A stretch of 7,042 bases of DNA. It comes from Holophagaceae bacterium (GTDB lineage Bacteria > Acidobacteriota > Holophagae > Holophagales > Holophagaceae). The stretch covers positions 1 through 7,042 of the forward strand of contig DPRT01000043.1 of assembly GCA_003538615.1 (NCBI GenBank). Reading direction: 5' to 3'. The notes under the pieces are model-generated. The model did not search any database. It had not been told where the DNA came from and was given only the letters and a program-made list of their open reading frames with translations. Shown piece after piece: positions 1-5,848 of this stretch. The stretch's first letter is position 1, and each line of letters opens with the position of its first letter. Made by a program: the position numbers and the translations under genes.

Positions 1-38
1 CCCGGATGCGGGAGGCGGCCAAGGGCTGAAGCCTGAGG

Positions 39-1292
39 CTACAGGGCCGTCCTCGGCTGCACCGCCGCATGGGCCAGCAGCAGGCCCGTGAGCAGGGCGA
101 TGGCCACGAAGAGGGCCTGGAAGGCCGTGTCGAGGCCTACCACCAGCTGCTTCTGGATGATGAACTCCAGCCCCTTGAAGCCCAGGCCCCCGGGCACCAG
201 CACCATGAGGCCCGGCAGGAGGGTCACCACGGAGGGGCGGCGCGTGAGGCGGGTGTAGAGGTTGCTGCCCAGGCCCAGGACGAAGGCCCCCAGGCCCACG
301 CCGAACTGGGGGCCCAGCAGCGCCGAGCCCTGGCGGGTCCCGTAGAAGGCCAGGGCGCAGGCGGCGAAGATCCAGGGCAGGTCCCGGGGCCGGGCCTTGA
401 AGATCACCACGAAGGCGGCCGCCGCCAGCAGCAGGATCGGCAGCACCGTCCAGGCCGGCAGGGGCAGGGGCGTACCCAGCAGGGCGCGGTCCAGGAGGGG
501 GCCGGTCAGGCGCTGCCCCAGGGCCACGCCGAAGCCCAGGGAGAGGAAGGTCATGGCCGTGTCCATGAGGCGCGCCGTGCCCGCCACCAGGTTGCCCGTG
601 GCCAGTTCGTTCATGGAGACCACCAGGCGCAGGCCCGGCACCAGCACGATGAGGCCCGCCACCGTGAGGATCTGGGGCGAGACCTGGGGAAATCGCCAGG
701 CGGCGGCCACCGCCAGGAAGCCCACCAGCACCCCGGCCACGGGATGGACCAGTCGCGCCAGGCCCGCCCGGCGGCCCAGCAGCACCACCGCCAGGCCCAC
801 CAGCATGCCCAGCAGGGCCGTGAGGACCATCTCCCGCCAGCCCCCGCCCAGGAACATGGCCGCCGGCGCGGAGCCCAGGCCGAAGCACAGCACCGTCAGC
901 CAGGGGCCCCAGCGGTCCGGGGCCGAAAGGATGCCCCGCACACGGCTCCGGGCCTCGGTGGCATCCAGGCGCCCCTCGATGAGCGCGTCCGTGGTCTCCT
1001 GCAGGTCCGACAGCTTCTCCAGGTTGGTCTCCCCCGCGGGACTGCGCTGGATGAAGGTCCAGTGGTGGCCGCCCTGGCCCAGCGAGGCGAAGAAGGCCGT
1101 GGGCAGGCCGAAGAACTGGCCGTCCAGGCCCAGGCGGCGGCAGACCCGCTCCAGGGCGTCCTCGAAGCGGTGGGCGGGGATGCCGTAGGCCTGGAAGGCC
1201 CGGCCCAGCTCCAGGCAGAAGGCCACCTCGGGGGGGAGCGCAGGGGGCGGGGCGGGGCGCCCTTCGGGACCGGGCAGATCGGCAGCGGACAT
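39..1292 (-). CDS. ThrE-family threonine/serine exporter (full-length, two-domain)
   Basis: A 417-residue inner-membrane protein predicted to export threonine/serine or related small molecules, as known for Corynebacterium ThrE. Residues about 22-125 form the soluble N-terminal part of the ThrE (DUF1212) domain, with the family-like stretch GETNLEKL at 87-94. About ten hydrophobic segments follow, between residues 129 and 411. The ThrE halves show as two related motifs: VLVPGLRL at 216-223 with the following SMNELATGNLVAG, and VLVPGGLGFKG at 364-374. Both halves are in one chain, unlike the split YjjP/YjjB pair of E. coli. I chose the ATG at 1290-1292. The next in-frame ATG upstream (1404-1406) would add 38 unconserved, charged and proline-rich residues and overlap the divergent gene. 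The ribosome site is weak (GGGG one base from ATG). Family call is firm; substrate is inferred. Confidence 0.88.
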   Translation of the reverse strand: MSAADLPGPEGRPAPPPALPPEVAFCLELGRAFQAYGIPAHRFEDALERVCRRLGLDGQFFGLPTAFFASLGQGGHHWTFIQRSPAGETNLEKLSDLQETTDALIEGRLDATEARSRVRGILSAPDRWGPWLTVLCFGLGSAPAAMFLGGGWREMVLTALLGMLVGLAVVLLGRRAGLARLVHPVAGVLVGFLAVAAAWRFPQVSPQILTVAGLIVLVPGLRLVVSMNELATGNLVAGTARLMDTAMTFLSLGFGVALGQRLTGPLLDRALLGTPLPLPAWTVLPILLLAAAAFVVIFKARPRDLPWIFAACALAFYGTRQGSALLGPQFGVGLGAFVLGLGSNLYTRLTRRPSVVTLLPGLMVLVPGGLGFKGLEFIIQKQLVVGLDTAFQALFVAIALLTGLLLAHAAVQPRTAL

Positions 1293-1327
1293 GCCCCAGG
1301 GTAGCGGGCCCCGGAGATCCCGCGGAC

Positions 1328-1339
1328 CTTGGTCACAAG
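1328..1339. repeat. Short inverted repeat CTTG-GTCA-CAAG, possible operator
   Basis: A perfect 4-bp inverted repeat with a 4-base centre (CTTGGTCACAAG) lies in the middle of the divergent intergenic region, about 50 bases before the molybdoenzyme start and about 35 bases before the exporter start. It resembles half of a CRP/FNR-type site in bases (TTG...CAA), but the spacing is wrong for FNR: the two triplets are 4 bases apart instead of 8. A palindrome this short occurs often by chance, so operator function is only a possibility. Confidence 0.2.
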
Positions 1340-1375
1340 CGCGGGGAGGATCGTTCTCGCCTGGCCGGTGGTCCT

Positions 1376-1381
1376 TATGCT
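1376..1381 (+). promoter_or_regulatory. Candidate -10 element (TATGCT), possible near-leaderless promoter
   Basis: TATGCT fits the TANNNT pattern of a -10 box and ends 8 bases before the ATG at 1390. That would put transcription initiation at or within a couple of bases of the start codon, giving a leaderless or near-leaderless mRNA. The only purine-rich stretch before the ATG (GAAGG, 1384-1388) is one base from it, too close for a normal Shine-Dalgarno. The -35 position (about 1353-1358, GTTCTC) does not match consensus. Weak, motif-only evidence. Confidence 0.27.
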
Positions 1382-1389
1382 TTGAAGGC

Positions 1390-3420
1390 ATGGCCGTCCA
1401 CACCACCGCCTGTCCGCGGAACTGCTACAGCACCTGCGCCCTGCGGGTGACGGTGGAACATGGCCGGATCACGGCCATCGATCCCCACGAGGGCAACCGG
1501 GCCACGCCCGAGGGCCCCTGCCTCAAGGGACTGGCCTACCTGGAACGGGTGTACAGCCCCGACCGGATCCTCCACCCCCTGCGCCGCACGGCCACCGGCG
1601 GCTTTGAGCGCGTGTCCTGGGACGCGGCCCTGGACCTCATCGCCGAGCGGCTGCGGACCACCCGGCGCGAGCACGGCCCCCAGTCCGTCTTCCACTACGC
1701 CGGCAGCGGCACCAAGGGGCTGCTGAACGGCTGCGGGATGGCCTTCTGGCGGCGCTTCGGCGGTTGCACCACCACCTATGGCGACCTCTGCTGGCCCGCG
1801 GGGCTGGAGGCCACCCGGCTGACCTTCGGCGACAACCGCCAGAGCGCGCCCTGGGACATCGCCGAGGCCCGCCTCATCGTCCTGTGGGGCAAGAACGCCT
1901 CGGAGACAAACCTGCACCAGATGCGCTTCGTGCACCAGGCCCTGGAGCAGGGCGCCACCCTGGTGGTGATCGACCCGCGCCGGACGCCCACGGCGGACCG
2001 GGCCCACCTGCTGCTGCAGCCCCGGCCCGGCACGGACGGGGCCCTGGCCCTGGGCCTGGCCCACCTGCTCATCGAGGCGGATCAGGTGGACCACGCCTTC
2101 ATCCGCGACCATGTCCTGGGCTTCGAGGCCTACGCGGCCCTCGTGAAGACCTGGATCCCGGCCCGCACCGCCGAGGCCTGCGGCGTGCCCGAGGCGCAGA
2201 TCCGGGCGCTGGCGGAACTCATGGGGCGGATCGCGCCCATGAGCCTCTGCGCGGGCTTCGGCATGCAGCGCTACACCAACGCGGGCCAGGCCATGCGGGC
2301 CATCCAGGCCCTGCTGCCCCTCACCGGGAACCTGGGGAAGCCCGGAGCTGGCTGGATCTACGCCAACCTCGCCACCCAGATCTTCGGGCCCGTGAAGGAT
2401 CCCCTGGATTTCTACCCGCCGGAGCGGCCCGATGGCGTGGTGCGCGTCTCCGTCAGCACGGCGCGGCTGGGCGCGGACATGGCCGCCCAGCAGGATCCGC
2501 CTCTGAAGGTGGGCTGGGTGGAGCGGGGCAATCCCGCCGCCCAGAACCCGGAGACTCCCGCCGTGCTGGCGGCCCTGCGCGCCCTGGACTTCCTGGTGGT
2601 GGTGGACGAGCGCCTCACCGATACGGCCCGGGAAGCCCACCTGATCCTGCCCAGCAAGAGCCTCTTCGAGCAGACGGATGTCATCGGCGCCTACTGGCAC
2701 GCCTACCTGCAGCTGCGGCAGAAGGTGGTGGAGCCGCCGGGCGAGGTGTGGCCCGAGACCGAGATCTACCGCGCCCTGGGCCAGCGCCTGGGCATGACGC
2801 CAGAGGACCTGGCCTTCCTGCCCGCACCCGGTGATGCCGGGACGGAGGCCTGGCTGGCGGCCCGGCTGGCGCCCCACGGCCTCACCCTCGAGCAGCTGCG
2901 CGAGGGCCCCGTGCTCGCCCCCGGCGCCGAGCCCGTGGCCTTCGCGGACCTGGAATTCACGACTCCCTCCGGAAAGGTGGAACTCCTCAGCGAAGAGGCG
3001 GCGGCCCGCTGGGGCGTCGACCCCCTGCCGGACCATCGCCCGCCCGTGGAAAGCGGTCTGGGCGGGCACCATCCCCTGCACCTGCTGACGCCCAACACCA
3101 AGAACGGCATCCACAGCCAGTTCCTGCCCCTGCGGGTGATCCGCCAGTTGATGCCCGGTCCCAGCCTGGAGATGGGGCCCGAGGATGCTCTGGCCCGGGG
3201 GCTGAAACATGGGGACCGGGTGCGGATCTTCAACGACCGCGGATCCCTGGTGCTGCCCCTTCGCATCCACCTCGGCCTGCGGCCCGGGGTCGTGGTGGCC
3301 TTCAACGGCTTCGGCGCCGAGGATGGCGGCTCCGTGAACCTGCTGTCCCAGGGGCGGGAGACGGACCTGGGCCACGGCGCCGCCTTCCACGACAACCTCG
3401 TCGACGTGGCGCGGGCGTGA
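1390..3420 (+). CDS. DMSO-reductase-superfamily molybdopterin oxidoreductase, catalytic subunit (Cys-ligand type, no Tat signal)
   Basis: A 676-residue bis-MGD Mo/W enzyme of unknown substrate. An N-terminal [4Fe-4S] site is formed by C8, C12, C16 and C44, with DmsA-like Cx3Cx3C spacing. The central molybdopterin domain covers about 50-460, with WGKNASETN at 166-174 and VIDPRRTPTADRAH at 193-206. The C-terminal dinucleotide-binding domain covers about 560-676, with LLTPNTKNGIHSQF at 565-578. C134 in YGDLCWPAG aligns by spacing with the metal-ligand Cys of acetylene hydratase (13 residues before a conserved HG/FG), where DMSO reductase has Ser. The ATG at 1390 puts C8 almost at the N-terminus, leaving no room for a twin-arginine signal; the upstream reading frame has no hydrophobic segment either. 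A cytoplasmic location is therefore expected. It overlaps the next gene by one base. No TorD/DmsD-type chaperone gene is present nearby. Superfamily call is firm; exact reaction is not assignable. Confidence 0.92.
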   Translation: MAVHTTACPRNCYSTCALRVTVEHGRITAIDPHEGNRATPEGPCLKGLAYLERVYSPDRILHPLRRTATGGFERVSWDAALDLIAERLRTTRREHGPQSVFHYAGSGTKGLLNGCGMAFWRRFGGCTTTYGDLCWPAGLEATRLTFGDNRQSAPWDIAEARLIVLWGKNASETNLHQMRFVHQALEQGATLVVIDPRRTPTADRAHLLLQPRPGTDGALALGLAHLLIEADQVDHAFIRDHVLGFEAYAALVKTWIPARTAEACGVPEAQIRALAELMGRIAPMSLCAGFGMQRYTNAGQAMRAIQALLPLTGNLGKPGAGWIYANLATQIFGPVKDPLDFYPPERPDGVVRVSVSTARLGADMAAQQDPPLKVGWVERGNPAAQNPETPAVLAALRALDFLVVVDERLTDTAREAHLILPSKSLFEQTDVIGAYWHAYLQLRQKVVEPPGEVWPETEIYRALGQRLGMTPEDLAFLPAPGDAGTEAWLAARLAPHGLTLEQLREGPVLAPGAEPVAFADLEFTTPSGKVELLSEEAAARWGVDPLPDHRPPVESGLGGHHPLHLLTPNTKNGIHSQFLPLRVIRQLMPGPSLEMGPEDALARGLKHGDRVRIFNDRGSLVLPLRIHLGLRPGVVVAFNGFGAEDGGSVNLLSQGRETDLGHGAAFHDNLVDVARA

Positions 3421-4754
3421 TGGCCAGCCAGTTCACCTTCGATCCCAACCGCTGCACGGGCTGCGAAGCCTGCGGGGTGGCCTGCTGGATGGAGCACCGG
3501 GAGCGGCAGTCCCGGCCCTGGCGCGCGGTCCACACCTTCAACGCCTGCGGGCACCCGGATCTGCCGGTCTTCCACCTCTCCTTCGCCTGCCACCACTGCG
3601 AAAGCCCCGCCTGCCTGGAGCACTGCCCGGCGGAGGCCTACACGAAGGACGCCGCCACGGGCGTGGTGACGGTCCATGCGGACCGCTGCATGGGCTGCCG
3701 CTACTGCACCTGGGCCTGCCCCCACGATGCGCCGAAGTTCGACCCTGGGCGGGGCACCATCGAGAAGTGCACGCTTTGTCCCGAGCGGCTCGCCCAGGGG
3801 CTGGAACCCGCCTGCGTGGCCCGCTGTCCCATGGAGGCCCTGGGCTTGGCGCCCCTGGAGGCGGACCGTCCATTGGCCGGTGTGGCCGGGCTGCCGGAGT
3901 CGGCCACGGCTCCGGCCATCCGCATCGCCCCGCTGCGCCGCCCCGGGCCACCGGCCCTGGGCCAGCGGCCCCCGGCTTCGGCCCTGGGGGCCTTCCTCCC
4001 AGCATTGCTGGCGGTGCCGCATCCGAAGATCACCCTCCGCGGCGAATGGACCCTGCTGCTCTTCACCACGGTCCTCGGCGTGCTTGCGGCCTGGATGGGG
4101 GCCTCGCAGCTGGGCGGGCCGCCCCTCCGGCCCTGGGCCTTCCTGGCTTCGGGGGCGCTGGTGATGGGCCTGAGCACGGCGCACCTGGGCCGGCCCGCCC
4201 GCGCCTGGCGGGCCCTGTTCCACCTGCGCACCAGCTGGCTGTCGCGGGAAGTGGCCGCCGTGTCGGCCTTCCTCGGGCTGGGGGCCCTCTCCGGCTTCGC
4301 CGTGCCCGCGCTGGGGCCCCTGGCGGCTCTGGCCGGCTTCCTGGCGCTCTTCGCCATCGACCGCCTCTACCGGGTGGCCTTCCGCACGGGTCCCTGGAAC
4401 CTCCACAGCGCCCACACGCTCTTCAACGGTCTCTACCTGCTGGGCCTGCTGGCGGGGATCGCGCCCCTGGCCTGGGGTCTGGGGCTGTTCAAGGCGGGCC
4501 TCTACCTGCACCGGAAGCGCCACTTCGCGGCTCTCGGGAAATCCGTCCGGCCCCGGGTCTCTGCGCTGCGAGTGGGACTGGGATTCCTCGGGCCGCTGCT
4601 GGTCTTCGCCTCCCACCCATGGCTGGTGGCGGCCCTGGCGGTGCTGGGGGACCTGGTGGACCGGGGCGAGTACTACGACGAACTCGAGGTTCCGACCCCC
4701 CGGCTGGACCTGGTGGAAGTGATGCGCCATCGCCTGGGCGCAGGCCCTTCCTAG
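3420..4754 (+). CDS. Fused DmsB-like ferredoxin and DmsC-like quinone-reactive membrane anchor
   Basis: A 444-residue electron-transfer subunit. Residues 1-145 match DmsB: sixteen cysteines form four [4Fe-4S] sites, made from C12/15/18/22, C57/60/65/69, C90/93/96/100 and C117/120/132/136 (clusters are built by pairing motifs in this family). The last has the DmsB-type CxxC-x11-CxxxC spacing. A Pro/Ala-rich linker (about 148-200) leads to a DmsC-like anchor (about 207-415) with roughly eight hydrophobic helices and the family-like stretches [27 protein letters not shown] and [11 protein letters not shown]255 and E277 are 22 residues apart and line up with E. coli DmsC His65 and Glu87, reported as important for menaquinol binding. 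The ATG at 3420-3422 overlaps the preceding TGA stop; a GTG at 3417 would add one residue. Coupled translation is likely. Its stop lies within a CTAG shared with the convergent gene. Confidence 0.92.
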   Translation: MASQFTFDPNRCTGCEACGVACWMEHRERQSRPWRAVHTFNACGHPDLPVFHLSFACHHCESPACLEHCPAEAYTKDAATGVVTVHADRCMGCRYCTWACPHDAPKFDPGRGTIEKCTLCPERLAQGLEPACVARCPMEALGLAPLEADRPLAGVAGLPESATAPAIRIAPLRRPGPPALGQRPPASALGAFLPALLAVPHPKITLRGEWTLLLFTTVLGVLAAWMGASQLGGPPLRPWAFLASGALVMGLSTAHLGRPARAWRALFHLRTSWLSREVAAVSAFLGLGALSGFAVPALGPLAALAGFLALFAIDRLYRVAFRTGPWNLHSAHTLFNGLYLLGLLAGIAPLAWGLGLFKAGLYLHRKRHFAALGKSVRPRVSALRVGLGFLGPLLVFASHPWLVAALAVLGDLVDRGEYYDELEVPTPRLDLVEVMRHRLGAGPS

Positions 4755-5848
4755 CCCGCCACTTCCTCCGCCAGGGCCAGGCAGGCCGTGAGGCCCGGGG
4801 ATTCGATGCCGAGCAGGTTCACCAGGCCGGGGATGCCGTGGGCGTCCTCGCGCTGGATGAGGAAGTCCGGCATGGCCTCGCCGGGCCCGTGGAGCTTGGG
4901 GCGGATGCCCGCATAGGCCGGCTGCAGCGAATCATCCGGCAGGCCGGGCCAGTACTGGCGGACCTCGGCGTAGAAGGCCTCGGCGCGACGGGGATCCACG
5001 TCGTAGGCCTCGCGGTCGATCCATTCCACATCGGGGCCGAAGCGGGCCTGGCCCGCCAGATCCAGCGTGAGGTGCACGCCCAAGTGGGCCTGGCCCGGGA
5101 TGGGATAGACCAGCCGCGAGAAGGGCGCGGCGCCCGCCAGGCTGAAGTAGTTGCCCTTGGCGAAGGCCCGGGGCAGGGGCGGCAGGGCGTCGCGGCGGAT
5201 GCCGGCGAAGCGGTGGGCCAGGGCCAGGGCGCCCAGGCCCGCGCAGTTGAAGACGCGCCGGGCCGCCAGGCGCATGGGTTCCGCACCGCCCACCGCCACC
5301 TGCAGACCCTCCGGTGTGTCCAGGCCCCCGGTGACGGGGCTCTTCAGCACCAGGACCGCGCCCGCGGCCTCGGCCTCCATGCGCAGGGCCCGCATGAGGC
5401 CGTGGCTGTCGACGATGCCCGTGCTGGGGGACAGCAGGGCAGCCTCGCAGCGCAGCTCCGGCTCCAGGCGCCGGGCCTCCGCCCCTTCGAGCCACTGGAG
5501 ATCCGCCACCCCATTGGCCTCGGCCCGGCCCTGGAGCTTCCGGAGACCTTCCACCTGGCTTTCGTCGGTGGCCACGATGAGCTTGCCGCAGCGGCGGTGG
5601 GCCACATGATGCGTCTCGCAGAAGGCATAGAGGACGCGGTTTCCTGTCACGCAGAGCCGCGCCTTGAGCGAGTCCGCCGGATAGTAGATGCCCGCGTGGA
5701 TGACCTCGCTGTTGCGGGAGCTGATGCCCGTGCCGATGCGGTCCTCCGCTTCGAGAAGCACCACCTCGCGGCCCTGGAGCGCCAGGTGCCGGGCCAGGGC
5801 CAGGCCCACCACCCCGGCGCCGATGACGATGCAGTCGACCCGTTCCAT
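4751..5848 (-). CDS. FAD-dependent oxidoreductase, L-2-hydroxyglutarate dehydrogenase-like (DAO superfamily)
   Basis: A 365-residue flavoprotein of the DAO fold, closest in motifs to the LhgO/L2HGDH group, which oxidises L-2-hydroxyglutarate to 2-oxoglutarate and passes electrons to quinone. The Rossmann FAD motif GAGVVG is at 10-15 and the ribose-binding Glu is E33 at the end of the second strand. The signature [14 protein letters not shown] is at 43-56, and the C-terminal GIESPGLTA segment, typical of this group, is near 349-357. It is shorter than E. coli LhgO (about 420 residues), so the substrate could be another 2-hydroxyacid or an N-methyl amino acid. No transmembrane helix is visible. 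The ATG at 5848-5846 overlaps the TGA of the upstream gene (TGATG) and has GAGGGG three bases before it. The stop overlaps that of the convergent DmsBC-like gene. Confidence 0.85.
   Translation of the reverse strand: MERVDCIVIGAGVVGLALARHLALQGREVVLLEAEDRIGTGISSRNSEVIHAGIYYPADSLKARLCVTGNRVLYAFCETHHVAHRRCGKLIVATDESQVEGLRKLQGRAEANGVADLQWLEGAEARRLEPELRCEAALLSPSTGIVDSHGLMRALRMEAEAAGAVLVLKSPVTGGLDTPEGLQVAVGGAEPMRLAARRVFNCAGLGALALAHRFAGIRRDALPPLPRAFAKGNYFSLAGAAPFSRLVYPIPGQAHLGVHLTLDLAGQARFGPDVEWIDREAYDVDPRRAEAFYAEVRQYWPGLPDDSLQPAYAGIRPKLHGPGEAMPDFLIQREDAHGIPGLVNLLGIESPGLTACLALAEEVAG

Larger units (their letters stand above)
1293..1389. promoter_or_regulatory. Divergent intergenic region between exporter and molybdoenzyme operon
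   Basis: These 97 bases separate two divergent start codons and must hold the promoters for both if neither is read from further upstream. No strong sigma-70 -35/-10 pair is evident on either strand. The only notable elements are a -10-like hexamer close to the molybdoenzyme start and a short inverted repeat, both listed separately. No FNR-type TTGAT-N4-ATCAA site is present, which is notable beside a presumed anaerobic respiratory operon. Confidence 0.5.

Noticed and set aside
1..29. Possible C-terminal tail of a rightward gene, ending RMREAAKG with TGA at 27-29
   Set aside because: Only eight codons are visible and other frames are equally open. It is plausible as a convergent neighbour of the exporter, but it cannot be supported from 29 bases.
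30..40. Small hairpin AGCC-TGA-GGCT at the end of the exporter gene as a terminator
   Set aside because: The stem is only four base pairs, it overlaps the exporter stop codon, and no T-run follows on the minus strand.
69..1304. 411-codon plus-strand frame opposite the ThrE exporter
   Set aside because: It is dominated by Gln, His, Gly and Glu repeats typical of the complement of a hydrophobic GC-rich membrane-protein gene, and shows no domain.
1366..1381. Possible sigma-54 promoter (GG at 1367-1368, GC at 1379-1380, 12-base spacing)
   Set aside because: The -24 part matches only the GG, and the implied start of transcription would fall at or just after the ATG at 1390.
1789..1791. Selenocysteine at the molybdoenzyme metal-ligand position
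   Set aside because: The codon is TGC (Cys), and no in-frame TGA occurs within the gene.
1375..3390. 671-codon open frame antisense to the molybdoenzyme gene
   Set aside because: The translation is a low-complexity Gly/Ala/Gln/His-rich shadow with no recognisable domain. The opposite strand carries an unmistakable molybdopterin oxidoreductase with intact motifs. Such frames are expected at this GC content.
2766..4730. 654-codon minus-strand open frame spanning both molybdoenzyme operon genes
   Set aside because: It runs antisense across two well-supported genes and their junction. Its composition is Arg/Gln/Gly-rich without motifs, so it is an antisense artefact of GC-biased codons.
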